Assembly: GCA_016288255.1 (NCBI GenBank)
Contig: JAEEYS010000088.1
Location: 1 to 10,549, forward strand
Length of the DNA: 10,549 bases
Origin: Bacillota bacterium
Lineage (GTDB): Bacteria > Bacillota > Tb-RUG-66
Direction: 5' to 3'
The position numbers were made by a program, and so were the translations under genes. The notes under the pieces are model-generated. The model was not told the origin of the DNA. It ran no database searches and worked only from the letters and a program-made list of their open reading frames with translations. This document shows, in pieces, positions 1-8,049 of the stretch; positions within the stretch are counted from its first letter, which is position 1, and the number at the start of each line of letters is the position of its first letter.

Positions 1-822
1 ATCTACCCGAATGATATGATAACCGTATTGTGATTTTAACGGTTCTTCGATCAGTCCCGGACCGTCCGCGCCAAAGACCGCGTCTGAAAATTCCTGAACC
101 ATCTGGTCTCTGGTAAATTCTCCCAGGCTGCCTTTTTGTTCCTTGCTTGCCGTATCCGTGGAGAACTGTTCTACCATATCTTCAAAAGTTTGTCCTTTTT
201 TGATGAAATCCAATACCATCTTGGCTTCGTCTTCCGTTGCCACCAAAATATGGCTGGCGCTCGCAACATCTTCTCCGTCTTTGAACTCATCCGGATGCGC
301 GTCATAGTATGTTTTGGCTTCGTCTTCCGTCACCGTGACATCCTTGACGATCTCATCTTCCATTTTCTGCAGTTTCAGGTTCTGTTCGATCTGTTCCCGA
401 TAGGTCTCTTCCGTATAACCGTATTCCGCCAAAGCATCTTCATAACCGTCTCCGTAGTAATCTTTCGTGGACTGCAGCTGTTCTTCCACAGCGCTTTCTT
501 CCACTGTCAGATTCCTCTTTTCCGCTTCCTGTTTTAACAGTTCCTGTTCGATCATCCCATCCAATATGCTTGTTTTAAAATCTTCCAGATACTTCTTCCC
601 TTCATCTGTTTCAAAAAAAGAAGCGCCCAGATAATACGTATAATAATCTATCAAATTATTATACTGTTCCATATAATCTTTCCGTAAAATTTCCACACCG
701 TTTACTTTTGCTACCGGTTTTTGATTCAATCTGTCAAAATCCACTTGCAAACTGTTGCATCCGCTCAATGCCAAGCTCAAAACCAAAACAACAGTAATTA
801 AAATACCGATTCTCTTTTTCAA
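1..822 (-). CDS. prsA: PrsA-like peptidyl-prolyl cis-trans isomerase lipoprotein (foldase), 3' end cut by window
   Basis: An exported, membrane-anchored foldase of the SurA/PrsA parvulin type, expected to catalyse prolyl isomerisation and help secreted proteins fold outside the membrane. 274 codons are present and the frame is still open at base 1. The start is a TTG at 822, with AAGGAG 8 nt upstream (831-836); no ATG fits. Residues 1-22 form a lipoprotein signal: KKR, a hydrophobic stretch, then the lipobox LSGC with Cys22 as the lipidation site. Residues about 40-150 are the SurA-N-like helical chaperone region (VNGVEI near its start). From about residue 188 comes the parvulin domain: SHILV, the FEDMVEQFS helix, KGSLGEF, and GYHIIRVD at the edge. 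Perhaps some tens of residues are missing. It lies 33 nt downstream of mfd and is probably cotranscribed. Family assignment is firm; the prsA name is by similarity of architecture. Confidence 0.9.
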   Translation of the reverse strand, partial: MKKRIGILITVVLVLSLALSGCNSLQVDFDRLNQKPVAKVNGVEILRKDYMEQYNNLIDYYTYYLGASFFETDEGKKYLEDFKTSILDGMIEQELLKQEAEKRNLTVEESAVEEQLQSTKDYYGDGYEDALAEYGYTEETYREQIEQNLKLQKMEDEIVKDVTVTEDEAKTYYDAHPDEFKDGEDVASASHILVATEDEAKMVLDFIKKGQTFEDMVEQFSTDTASKEQKGSLGEFTRDQMVQEFSDAVFGADGPGLIEEPLKSQYGYHIIRVD

Positions 823-855
823 TGAAATTTCTCCTTCCGGTTTCCCTGTTATGCT

Positions 856-3800
856 TTATTGTCCTTGCTTCGTTTCATCCGTTTTTAATACGTTTTCCAA
901 AGACAATATCAATTTTTTGATCATTTGTAATTTTTCTGTTCCCTTTGTACTGTTATGGTGCGACCCAAGCACCAATGATAGTTTACCATCTTTGACGGAC
1001 ATTGACAACCTCTCTCTTTTAGAAAACAGGTCAGAAAGTTCCTTTAGCGCCCCGTCCGGAAAAACATATCCCGTTTCAAAAGTAAACACGACCCCGTTTT
1101 TCTGTTCCGTGACCGATTCGATCCGCAGAGATTCCGCTTTGATCTTGATCCAAGTCAGCTCCAAAATATTTCTTACAGGACTCGGGATGTCTCCGAAACG
1201 GTCTTCCATTTCTTCCTCAATATCATACAATTCCTCTATGGTCTGCGCGCTTCCCAAAAGCTTATAAAAGCGGATCCTGTCGCTTTCCATCGAGATATAG
1301 GCTTTGGGGATATACTTATCCACCTTGATCTCTACCGTTGTGGTAAACGGAACTTTTTCTTCTTCGCCCCGCAGTTCTTGGATCGTTTCCTTGAGCATCT
1401 TATAATACAGATCATATCCCACCGTCACGATATGTCCGTGTTGTTCCGGTCCCAATAGGTTGCCGGATCCCCTGATCTCCAGGTCCCGCATGGCGATTTG
1501 GATCCCTGCGCCGAATTCCGCAAAATCTTTGATGGCTTTCAGCCGCTTTTCCGCCACTTCCGACAGATTTTTGTTCTTCCGATAGGTCAAATAAGCATAA
1601 GCCTGCCGATTCGTCCTGCCCACTCGTCCTCTTAGCTGATGAAGCTGTGACAAGCCGAACCGATCCGCGTCATACACCACCAGGGTATTGACATTGGGGA
1701 TATCCATACCGGTTTCGATGATAGTAGTGGTCAAAAGCATATCATATTCCTTGTTCAAGAACTTCACCATCACGTCTTCCAGTCTTTCTTCCCGCATCTG
1801 CCCATGGGCCACCGCGATCTTTACACCCGGCAAAAGCTCTCCCAGATTCCGCGCCATCTCCGTCATATCTTTTACGCTGTTGTACACAAAATAGACCTGA
1901 CCGCCTCGATTCACTTCCCGCATAATGGCATTTTTGATGAATCTGGAGTCATATTCCATCACATAGGTGTTGACAGGATACCGGTTTTCCGGCGCCGTTT
2001 CGATATTGGACATATCTTTGATGCCGCTTAAGGACATATTGAGTGTTCTGGGGATCGGCGTGGCGGACAAGGTCAATACATCCACATTCCGCTTCAAGTC
2101 TTTGATGGTCTCCTTGTGTCCTACCCCAAACCGCTGTTCTTCATCCACGATCAAAAGGCCCAGATCATGAAATTGTACTTTTTTCTGTAATATCTTATGG
2201 GTCCCTACCACAACATCGTAAGAACCGTCTTTTAAGCCGTTCAATACAGTCTCCTGCTCTTTTTTTGTCCGAAAGCGGGACAACAGCCCCACCTTTACGG
2301 GAAAAGCCTGAAACCGTTCCAGGATCGTATTGTAATGCTGCTGCGCCAAAATCGTGGTCGGCGTTAAGATCGCCACCTGCTTGCCGTCCATCACCGCTTT
2401 AAAAGCGGCTCTTAAAGCCACTTCCGTCTTGCCGTAGCCTACATCACCGCAAAGCAGACGATCCATGGGTTTTGGCTGTTCCATATCCTCTTTGATCTCC
2501 TCAATGGCCTTTAGCTGATCCGGCGTCTCGTCAAAAGGAAAACTGTCTTCCATCTGCCGCTGCCACTCCGTATCAGGAGAAAACGCGAATCCTTTGACCA
2601 TCTCTCTTTCCGCGTAAAGCTCCAAAAGGTTCATGGCAAGTTCTTTTAAAGAAGCTTTGACCCTTGCCTGGCTTTTGGCCCATTCACTGCTTCCCAAACG
2701 GTGGATCCGCGGCACATGGCCCTCTTCACTGACATATTTCTGCACCAGGCCCATTTGATCTACCGGCACATACAGCTTATCTCCGCCGGCATATTCCAAA
2801 AACAAGAAATCCTTGTAAACATGGTCGATCTCCAGCTGTTCCACCCCGTGATACCGTCCGATCCCGTGGTTGACATGGACTACATAGTCGCCCACTTTCA
2901 AATCTCTGTAATTTAAAAAGGTGTCGCCCGCAGTCTTTTTGAAACGGCTCTTTTTTTCTTTTCTTCTGTCAAAAAAGACTTTTGTGCTTAAAAACGCGAT
3001 CTTATCTTCCGGAAATTCCACCGCGCTTTGCTCATTTCCCACCGTGATGACGACCTGCTCTTTTTTTAGGCTCCCGCCGATCATCGGCACAAAAGAAACG
3101 ATCAGATCCTGGTCAAAGAAGTATTCCTGCAGTTTTTTTCCTTGTTCTTCGTTTCTTACATAGATCAAGACCGTATATTTTTCCTTTTTCAGTTTTTTTA
3201 CCGTTTCGATCAGCGCGGAAAGCTTCCCCTTAGGCAAGATCAGCTCTCTGCTGTAAATGGGATAGACCGACGCATAGCCGCTTTGCTTTTCGCTGTCTGC
3301 CACAAACAAGGTCAGCTGCACTTCTCTATGCTCTTCAAGCCGTTTTTCCCACTCTATTTTATCCATCATGTTGTCATATTGTTTTTTCAGCGCCGCTTGC
3401 TTTTCCAGTAAATACAAAAATTGATCTTTGTATTCTTCTTCATACTGAGAATAGGTTGCCAGAAGTTTTTCTTTTTCTTCCAAAAATACCAGACTGTCTT
3501 TGGGAAAATAGTCCAGCAAAGAAGCCCCTTCTTTATAGAAATAGGAAAAGAATCCGCCGATACTTTCCGGTTCTCTGGAAAACCGCAGCTTTTCTATTCT
3601 TTCTTCCAGTGCCGCTATCTCTTCCGTTTCCCTGCTTTTTTCTTTTAACGACAGAATATCTTTTTTGATCCTTTCGATTCCTTCCAAAAAAGACTCTTCT
3701 TCTAAAATATACTCTACCGCGGAAATCACAGTGACCGTTTCCCATTTTTCCAGCGAACGCTGGGTGTCCGGCTCAAAGGAACGGATGGAATCCACCTCGT

Positions 3801-4419
3801 CCCCAAAAAATTCCAGTCTGGTGGGATACGTCTGGTCTGAGATCCAAAGATCGATGATCCCGCCTCTGACGCTGAACTGTCCTTTGGACTCTACCAGGAT
3901 CTCTTTGGTATATCCCAGCTTTGTCAGTCTCTCTACAAGCGCTTCAAAAGAAACCTCCTGTCCCACCCGGATCGTCAGCGTCTTTCCTTCATATACGCTT
4001 TTTAGGGGCAGTTTTGTCAAAAAGGCCTCCGTAGGCGCGACCACCATGATGTCTCTTCCCAAAAGAAGCTTTTGGATCACTTCGTTTCGTTTCCATAAGA
4101 TCTCATGGCTTAAGGCATCCACATGATAAGAAAAGTTTTCTATGGCGGGAAACAGCAAAACCTCTTTCTCCGGTTTGCTTTTTCTGACATTTTCATAGAC
4201 TTCTTTGGCCCGTTTAAAATCTTCCGCCACATACAGGCTGGGGGCGCCGGATACCAAACTGCCCGTCAAAAACAAAAATTCTTTTTGCCTGTCGTCCACG
4301 CCCGTCACCAGCGCCGGAAAGATATTTTCTTTTTGGCTTTTTCCGTTTTCTGACCCGACATTTTGTAAAAACTCTTTGATTTTCGGTATCATTCCATATC
4401 TGTTCAACAAATTTTCCAT
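856..4419 (-). CDS. mfd: Transcription-repair coupling factor Mfd
   Basis: An ATP-driven DNA translocase that pushes stalled RNA polymerase off DNA and recruits UvrA for nucleotide excision repair; cytoplasmic. 1187 aa, normal for the family. Domains in order: UvrB-like N-terminal region (about 1-350, including SVRGGIIDLW near 183-192 and RLEFFGDEVDSIRSFEPD), the RNA-polymerase interaction domain (about 506-560, with VVHVNHGIGRYHG), then a RecG-like helicase core. The core carries Walker A GDVGYGKT (658-665), DEEQ box (759-762), LSATPIPRT (784-791), TTTIIETGMDIP and QLRGRVGR (928-935), followed by the C-terminal TRCF domain from about 1020. The start is the ATG at 4419 because GGAGGAA (4423-4429) sits just ahead of it; an in-frame TTG five codons upstream (4434) has no ribosome site and would put this site inside the gene. 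Follows pth after a 104-nt gap with two hairpins; prsA-like gene follows. Confidence 0.98.
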   Translation of the reverse strand: MENLLNRYGMIPKIKEFLQNVGSENGKSQKENIFPALVTGVDDRQKEFLFLTGSLVSGAPSLYVAEDFKRAKEVYENVRKSKPEKEVLLFPAIENFSYHVDALSHEILWKRNEVIQKLLLGRDIMVVAPTEAFLTKLPLKSVYEGKTLTIRVGQEVSFEALVERLTKLGYTKEILVESKGQFSVRGGIIDLWISDQTYPTRLEFFGDEVDSIRSFEPDTQRSLEKWETVTVISAVEYILEEESFLEGIERIKKDILSLKEKSRETEEIAALEERIEKLRFSREPESIGGFFSYFYKEGASLLDYFPKDSLVFLEEKEKLLATYSQYEEEYKDQFLYLLEKQAALKKQYDNMMDKIEWEKRLEEHREVQLTLFVADSEKQSGYASVYPIYSRELILPKGKLSALIETVKKLKKEKYTVLIYVRNEEQGKKLQEYFFDQDLIVSFVPMIGGSLKKEQVVITVGNEQSAVEFPEDKIAFLSTKVFFDRRKEKKSRFKKTAGDTFLNYRDLKVGDYVVHVNHGIGRYHGVEQLEIDHVYKDFLFLEYAGGDKLYVPVDQMGLVQKYVSEEGHVPRIHRLGSSEWAKSQARVKASLKELAMNLLELYAEREMVKGFAFSPDTEWQRQMEDSFPFDETPDQLKAIEEIKEDMEQPKPMDRLLCGDVGYGKTEVALRAAFKAVMDGKQVAILTPTTILAQQHYNTILERFQAFPVKVGLLSRFRTKKEQETVLNGLKDGSYDVVVGTHKILQKKVQFHDLGLLIVDEEQRFGVGHKETIKDLKRNVDVLTLSATPIPRTLNMSLSGIKDMSNIETAPENRYPVNTYVMEYDSRFIKNAIMREVNRGGQVYFVYNSVKDMTEMARNLGELLPGVKIAVAHGQMREERLEDVMVKFLNKEYDMLLTTTIIETGMDIPNVNTLVVYDADRFGLSQLHQLRGRVGRTNRQAYAYLTYRKNKNLSEVAEKRLKAIKDFAEFGAGIQIAMRDLEIRGSGNLLGPEQHGHIVTVGYDLYYKMLKETIQELRGEEEKVPFTTTVEIKVDKYIPKAYISMESDRIRFYKLLGSAQTIEELYDIEEEMEDRFGDIPSPVRNILELTWIKIKAESLRIESVTEQKNGVVFTFETGYVFPDGALKELSDLFSKRERLSMSVKDGKLSLVLGSHHNSTKGTEKLQMIKKLILSLENVLKTDETKQGQ

Positions 4420-4422
4420 AGG

Positions 4423-4429
4423 TTCCTCC
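4423..4429 (-). promoter_or_regulatory. Ribosome binding site deciding the mfd start
   Basis: On the minus strand GGAGGAA lies 3 nt before the ATG at 4419 (5 nt counted from GGAGG). The longer reading frame beginning at the TTG at 4434 has only a T-rich, SD-less stretch upstream. This argues for the shorter, 1187-residue Mfd. Confidence 0.75.
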
Positions 4430-4450
4430 GACAAAAAGACAACGACGAAA

Positions 4451-4474
4451 GGCAGGGAAAGTAAAATCCCCGCC
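4451..4474 (-). terminator. GC-rich hairpin with U-rich tail between pth and mfd; possible attenuator
   Basis: In the minus-strand transcript GGCGGGGA and UCCCUGCC form an 8-bp stem around an 8-nt loop (arms 4467-4474 and 4451-4458). One pair is G-U in this RNA but would be an A-C mismatch in RNA from the plus strand, which fits a structure used by the minus-strand transcript. The stem is followed at once by UUUCGUCGUUGUCUUUUU, U-rich but interrupted. A full terminator would cut mfd off from its operon, so partial termination or RNA processing is the more likely role. This is inference. Confidence 0.4.
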
Positions 4475-4507
4475 TGTTCTTCTCTTGCTTCTATCTTCTT
4501 TTCTTTT

Positions 4508-4529
4508 GAATAGAAGTGATTCTCTATTC
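4508..4529 (-). repeat. Inverted repeat spanning the pth stop codon
   Basis: GAATAGA (4508-4514) and TCTATTC (4523-4529) form a perfect 7-bp dyad around an 8-nt loop, and the pth stop codon (TAG, 4524-4526) lies inside one arm. The minus-strand transcript continues with an A-rich stretch, so it is not an intrinsic terminator. It could be an mRNA stability or processing element, or chance. Confidence 0.35.
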
Positions 4530-5099
4530 ACAATCTATGTTTTTTACATTATATTTATTCATCGCCATATCCACATTTTCCCTGATCATACATTCCACCG
4601 CGAGAGCCGCTTTTTGAAGGGCTTCAAAGATCGGCTCCTGCTCGCTTTTCAAAAAATCATGCAAAACATAGTCGATCACTTCGTCTCCCTCTGGCTTGTC
4701 GATCCCAATGCGGATACGGGGAAATTCTTCTGTCTGCAGCTGATAAATAATGGATTTCATCCCATTATGCCCGCCGGTGCCGCCTTGTTTCCGAATACGG
4801 ACCGTGCCCACGGGCAGATCCAGATCGTCATAGATCACGATCACATGATCCGGCTCGATCTTATAAAACCGAACGATCTCATAAATGCTGTTGCCGCTCA
4901 AATTCATAAAAGTCTGCGGTTTGACCAAAAGCACTTTTTCTTCACCTATTTTTGTCTCCCCGATAAGCGCCTGAAATTTCAGCCTGTCCACCGGCACATT
5001 CCATTTCTGAGACAGCATTTCGATCACCATAAATCCAACGTTATGCCTGGTTCTTTCATATTTTTTCCCGGGATTTCCCAATCCTGCCACAAGATACAT
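4524..5099 (-). CDS. pth: Peptidyl-tRNA hydrolase
   Basis: Cleaves the ester bond of peptidyl-tRNAs that drop off ribosomes, releasing the tRNA for reuse; cytoplasmic, monomeric, essential in most bacteria. 191 aa, typical size. Family signatures are complete: GLGNPGKKYERTRHNVGF at the N terminus with Asn9 and the catalytic His19, PQTFMNLSG (Asn66), YDDLDLP (Asp91) and GGTGGHNGMKS (His111, Asn112). The start chosen is ATG 5099, giving the family-typical MYLVAGLGNPG. A GTG two codons earlier (5105) is possible but has no SD. Even the ATG has only a weak site (GGTG about 5 nt upstream), so translation may lean on coupling to prs, whose stop lies 21 nt upstream. The B. subtilis orthologue is known as spoVC. 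Confidence 0.98.
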   Translation of the reverse strand: MYLVAGLGNPGKKYERTRHNVGFMVIEMLSQKWNVPVDRLKFQALIGETKIGEEKVLLVKPQTFMNLSGNSIYEIVRFYKIEPDHVIVIYDDLDLPVGTVRIRKQGGTGGHNGMKSIIYQLQTEEFPRIRIGIDKPEGDEVIDYVLHDFLKSEQEPIFEALQKAALAVECMIRENVDMAMNKYNVKNIDCE

Positions 5100-5120
5100 G
5101 CTCACACCACATTTTCTATT

Positions 5121-6077
5121 TTATTTGTTTGTCATAAAAAGCTGACTGACGCTCTTGTTTTCATTGATGCAGCGGATCGCCTGCGCAAAAGCTTTGGAGA
5201 CCGTTACCACTTTCAATTTATCAAACATTTTTTCTGCCGGCAGTTTGATGGTATCCGTTACCACGATCTCTTTGATTTCGGAATGGATCATTCTTTCCAC
5301 TGCCGGACCGGAAAAGACCGGATGGGTAGCGCAAGCATACACTTCTTTTGCGCCTTTTGCTTTTAAGTAGTTGGCGCCGTTGACCAAGGTGCCGCCCGTA
5401 TCGATCATATCATCACAAAGAATGGCTGTTTTTCCTTCAATGTCGCCAATAATATTGAGCACTTCCGATTCATTCGGTTTTGCTCTTCTTTTTTCGATGA
5501 TGGCAATGGAACAATGCAAAATATCAGCCAGCTGTCTTGCGCGGTTTACGCTGCCAAGATCCGGCGATACCACAATGATATTTTCCAACCGCTTGTCCAA
5601 AAAGTATTTTGCCAAAATCGGCAGTCCCAAAAGATGATCTACCGGAAAATCAAAATATCCCTGGATCTGCGCCGCGTGCAAATCCATAGTCAAGACTCTG
5701 TCCGCGCCGGCAACGGTCAAAAGATCTGCCACCAGTTTTGCTGTGATCGGATCTCTTGCTCTGGCCTTTCTATCCTGTCTGGCATAGCCATAATATGGAA
5801 TGACTGCGTTGATCCTGCCCGCGGATGCTCTTTTTAACGCGTCGATCATGACCAATACTTCCATCAAATGGTCATTGGTAGGATGAGAAGTGGACTGTAT
5901 AATAAAAACATCCTGTCCTCTCACACTTTCATTGATAGTTACAAACACTTCTCCGTCACTGAATCTGCCCACTTCGCAGTTTCCCAATTCCATTTGAAGT
6001 TCTTCGCAGATTTTTTCTCCCAGATCCCGGCTGGCATTGCCCGTAAAGATTTTTAATTTTCCTTCATATTGGCTCAT
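5121..6077 (-). CDS. prs: Ribose-phosphate pyrophosphokinase (PRPP synthase, class I)
   Basis: Transfers pyrophosphate from ATP to ribose-5-phosphate to make PRPP, the precursor of purines, pyrimidines, histidine, tryptophan and NAD; cytoplasmic. 318 aa, the usual length for the class I, phosphate-activated enzyme. Visible motifs: [14 protein letters not shown] (49-62), the catalytic flexible-loop region [20 protein letters not shown] (95-114), [14 protein letters not shown] (130-143), VVSPDLGS (169-176) and the PRPP-binding loop [10 protein letters not shown] (221-230). ATG at 6077 has GGAGAGGG about 8 nt upstream. It sits 26 nt after glmU and 21 nt before pth, so it is probably transcribed from the glmU promoter. 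PRPP is also the effector of PurR, encoded about 2 kb upstream. Confidence 0.98.
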   Translation of the reverse strand: MSQYEGKLKIFTGNASRDLGEKICEELQMELGNCEVGRFSDGEVFVTINESVRGQDVFIIQSTSHPTNDHLMEVLVMIDALKRASAGRINAVIPYYGYARQDRKARARDPITAKLVADLLTVAGADRVLTMDLHAAQIQGYFDFPVDHLLGLPILAKYFLDKRLENIIVVSPDLGSVNRARQLADILHCSIAIIEKRRAKPNESEVLNIIGDIEGKTAILCDDMIDTGGTLVNGANYLKAKGAKEVYACATHPVFSGPAVERMIHSEIKEIVVTDTIKLPAEKMFDKLKVVTVSKAFAQAIRCINENKSVSQLFMTNK

Positions 6078-6103
6078 CTTTATATCCCTCTCCTGTCTTT
6101 GTG

Positions 6104-7489
6104 TTATTTATATTTGTTGATCCAATCTTTTTTATTGGTCTGTCTTTCTCTCGCAATGGCTAAACTCTTTTCTTCCACGTCATCGGTAATGGTGGACCCG
6201 GCCGCTACATAAGCGCCGTCCCCGATCTTGATCGGGGCAATCAAATTGGCGTTGCAGCCGATAAAAGCGTCGTCTCCGATAATGGTCTTATGCTTGTTCT
6301 TTCCGTCATAGTTCACGGTGATCACACCGGCGCCGATATTAACGCCTTTGCCGATCTCTGCGTCGCCCACATAGCTTAGATGAGGCACTTTACTGCCTGA
6401 CGCCACTTTTGTGTTTTTCAATTCCACAAACCGGCCTACTTTTACTTTTTCTTCCAAAACCGTTCCCGGTCTCAAATAAACATAAGGGCCTATGGTCACA
6501 TGGTCTTTGATGACCACGCTGTCCACACCCGCGTTTTCGATTTTGATCCCTTCACCCAGGGTGGAATCCTTGATCTTCACATTCGGTCCGATCTCACAGC
6601 CGGCGCCGATCACCGTATCCCCTTCCAAAAATGTTCCCGGATACAGGATCGTATCCTTTCCTATGGATACGCCTTTTTCGATATAAACTGCGTCCGGATC
6701 GATCATCGTGACCCCGTTTAGCATATGGCCTTCATTGATCCGTTTTCGCATGATCCGATTCAAAACAGAAAGCTCCACTCGATTGTTGGCCGCCAAAATC
6801 TCTGTTTCGTCTTCTATTTCATAAGCGCCTACTTTGCCGCCTGCGGATTTGATGATCTCAATGGCGTCCGTCAAATAGTATTCGCCTTTTTTGTTTTCAT
6901 TTTTGATCTGCCCCAGAAGCGTCATAAACGGCATTTTCCCTTTGTTTCTGAAAAGATAAATGCCGGAATTGATCTCTTTGATCTTTTTTTCTTCCGGTGT
7001 GGCGTCATTCTCTTCTACGATCCTTAAAAATTCTCCATCACCGCTTCGTACGATCCGCCCATACCCTTTGGAATTGCCGACTTTTGCGGTCAATACCGTA
7101 ATATCGTTTTCTTCTTTTTCATGGTATGAAATAAAATCTTCCAGCGTTTCTTTCTGGATCATGGGTGAATCCCCGTATAAAACGATGATATGGTCTTCCC
7201 CGCCGCTTAATTTTTCTCCGCCGATCCTTGCGGCATGGCCGGTTCCTTTTCGTTCCATCTGATAAGCAAAGTCCGCTTTTACGCCCTGAAGCGCTTCCAT
7301 GACCTGTTCTTTGCCATGACCTAAGACAATGATATTTTGGGCTACGCCCAGCTCTTCCACCGTATCGATCACCCAATTGATCATCTCTTTGCCGCAGACT
7401 TTATGTAAAATCTTTGGAATATCCGATTTCATTCTGGTTCCTTCTCCCGCCGCCAAGATCAGGCTGGAGAGATTACGATCACTGCTCAT
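6104..7489 (-). CDS. glmU: Bifunctional UDP-N-acetylglucosamine pyrophosphorylase / glucosamine-1-phosphate N-acetyltransferase
   Basis: Acetylates glucosamine-1-phosphate with acetyl-CoA and then couples the product to UTP, giving UDP-GlcNAc for peptidoglycan and other envelope polymers; cytoplasmic trimer. 461 aa, normal length. The N-terminal uridyltransferase domain (about 1-230) carries the nucleotide loop [13 protein letters not shown] (10-22), GTGHA (82-86) and LYGDSPM (104-110, metal-binding Asp107). A linker helix leads to the left-handed beta-helix of hexapeptide repeats (about 255-435), with [22 protein letters not shown] (His370, the proposed catalytic base) and [15 protein letters not shown]. 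The C-terminal tail ends in [13 protein letters not shown] at 7489 with AAAGGG 8 nt upstream; a sigma-A-type promoter lies about 50 nt further up. First gene of the inferred glmU-prs-pth-mfd-prsA operon. Confidence 0.98.
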   Translation of the reverse strand: MSSDRNLSSLILAAGEGTRMKSDIPKILHKVCGKEMINWVIDTVEELGVAQNIIVLGHGKEQVMEALQGVKADFAYQMERKGTGHAARIGGEKLSGGEDHIIVLYGDSPMIQKETLEDFISYHEKEENDITVLTAKVGNSKGYGRIVRSGDGEFLRIVEENDATPEEKKIKEINSGIYLFRNKGKMPFMTLLGQIKNENKKGEYYLTDAIEIIKSAGGKVGAYEIEDETEILAANNRVELSVLNRIMRKRINEGHMLNGVTMIDPDAVYIEKGVSIGKDTILYPGTFLEGDTVIGAGCEIGPNVKIKDSTLGEGIKIENAGVDSVVIKDHVTIGPYVYLRPGTVLEEKVKVGRFVELKNTKVASGSKVPHLSYVGDAEIGKGVNIGAGVITVNYDGKNKHKTIIGDDAFIGCNANLIAPIKIGDGAYVAAGSTITDDVEEKSLAIARERQTNKKDWINKYK

Positions 7490-7538
7490 CCTTAAAACCC
7501 TTTCTTCCTTATTCTAAAAAATAAGATACTGCCTTTTC

Positions 7539-7567
7539 ATTATAAACAAAAAACGCTATTTTATAAA
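7539..7567 (-). promoter_or_regulatory. Sigma-A-type promoter of the glmU-prs-pth-mfd-prsA operon
   Basis: On the minus strand a perfect -10 TATAAT (7539-7544) is preceded by a 17-nt spacer and TTTATA (7562-7567), which matches TTGACA at 4 of 6 positions. Predicted transcription start near 7532, leaving a leader of about 43 nt before the glmU ATG at 7489. It lies downstream of the spoVG terminator, so the operon has its own start. Confidence 0.7.
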
Positions 7568-7657
7568 GACTTTCTTACCATTTGTTTGATTCTTTCCCCG
7601 AAAAACCCGCTCTTTTCTTGCTCTTTTCCTCTTTCTTTTTCCTTTTCCCGGATTTTT

Positions 7658-7701
7658 TGCAAATAAAATAACCTCTTTGAATGGTTAGATTCGAAGAGGT
7701 T
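7658..7701 (-). terminator. Rho-independent terminator after spoVG
   Basis: Arms AACCTCTTCGAA (7690-7701) and TTCAAAGAGGTT (7670-7681) on the minus strand pair over 8 bp plus 3 bp beyond one mismatch, around an 8-nt loop. The minus-strand transcript continues with ATTTTATTTG, a moderate U-tract. It begins 45 nt after the spoVG stop. The U-tract is on the minus-strand side only, which sets the direction. Confidence 0.7.
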
Positions 7702-7745
7702 CAATTTACGATTCTATCGTTATTTATCTATTGATATCTTATCTC

Positions 7746-8009
7746 TTACAGCAATGCCAAAGAAGATTCATACTTTTCTATAATAACGTCCTGTATTTTT
7801 TGCCTGCATTCCTGGCTAATGGGATGCACGATATCCCTAAATTCTCCGTCCTGATTCTTTCTGCTCGGCATAGCAACAAATAACCCGTTGTTTCCTTCTA
7901 TGATTCTAATATCATGAATAACAAACTCGTTGTCCATCGTAATGGAAACGATCGCTCTGATTTTTCCTTCTTTTGCAACTTTTCTCAATCTTACGTCTGT
8001 GATTTGCAT
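7746..8009 (-). CDS. spoVG: SpoVG family nucleic-acid-binding regulator
   Basis: A small conserved regulator. In Bacillus it affects asymmetric septation and cortex formation during sporulation, and in other Gram-positives it binds DNA and RNA and influences capsule, cell-wall and virulence genes. 87 aa, close to the usual 84-100. The family signature is clear: [11 protein letters not shown] at the start, a beta-sheet core with [18 protein letters not shown], then [10 protein letters not shown] and FRDIVHPI. The C-terminal helix is where SpoVG proteins vary most. The start is ATG 8009 because an extended ribosome site AGAAGGGTGGTG lies 6 nt upstream; two GTG codons at 8021 and 8018 lie in or next to that site and are unlikely starts. 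It has a sigma-H-type promoter upstream and a terminator downstream, so it looks monocistronic. Confidence 0.97.
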   Translation of the reverse strand: MQITDVRLRKVAKEGKIRAIVSITMDNEFVIHDIRIIEGNNGLFVAMPSRKNQDGEFRDIVHPISQECRQKIQDVIIEKYESSLALL

Positions 8010-8015
8010 CTGTTT

Positions 8016-8027
8016 CACCACCCTTCT
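8016..8027 (-). promoter_or_regulatory. Extended ribosome binding site deciding the spoVG start
   Basis: AGAAGGGTGGTG on the minus strand matches the ideal anti-SD complement AGAAAGGAGGTG at 10 of 12 positions and lies 6 nt before ATG 8009. It covers the GTG at 8018 and overlaps the GTG at 8021, both in frame, so it argues against the longer 91-residue reading. Confidence 0.75.
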
Positions 8028-8049
8028 GCCAAATCTGTGTTATTAGACT

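Larger units (their letters stand above)
7490..7745. other. Intergenic region between spoVG and glmU
   Basis: This 256-base gap holds the spoVG terminator hairpin (7658-7701), the glmU promoter (7539-7567) and, just downstream of it, a small 6-bp hairpin (CTTATT/AATAAG) in the glmU leader ahead of the ribosome site. The stretch between terminator and promoter, about 7570-7657, is purine-rich on the minus strand with no recognisable element or reading frame. Confidence 0.7.

Noticed and set aside
755..1267. A 170-codon plus-strand open frame opposite the mfd 3' end and the prsA start.
   Set aside because: It overlaps two well-supported genes and has no ribosome binding site or recognisable domain.
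4214..4531. A 105-codon minus-strand frame running from the end of pth into mfd.
   Set aside because: It is out of frame with mfd, begins at a GTG with no ribosome site, and most of its length overlaps the Mfd N terminus.
4485..5366. A 293-codon open frame on the plus strand, opposite all of pth and part of prs.
   Set aside because: It is antisense to two unmistakable genes, shows no family motif and no ribosome site, and its composition is what codon bias on the other strand produces.
7670..7701. The 7670-7701 hairpin as a terminator for plus-strand transcription.
   Set aside because: In plus-strand RNA the stem forms but is followed by CAATTTACG, not a U-tract, and there is no plus-strand gene to the left.
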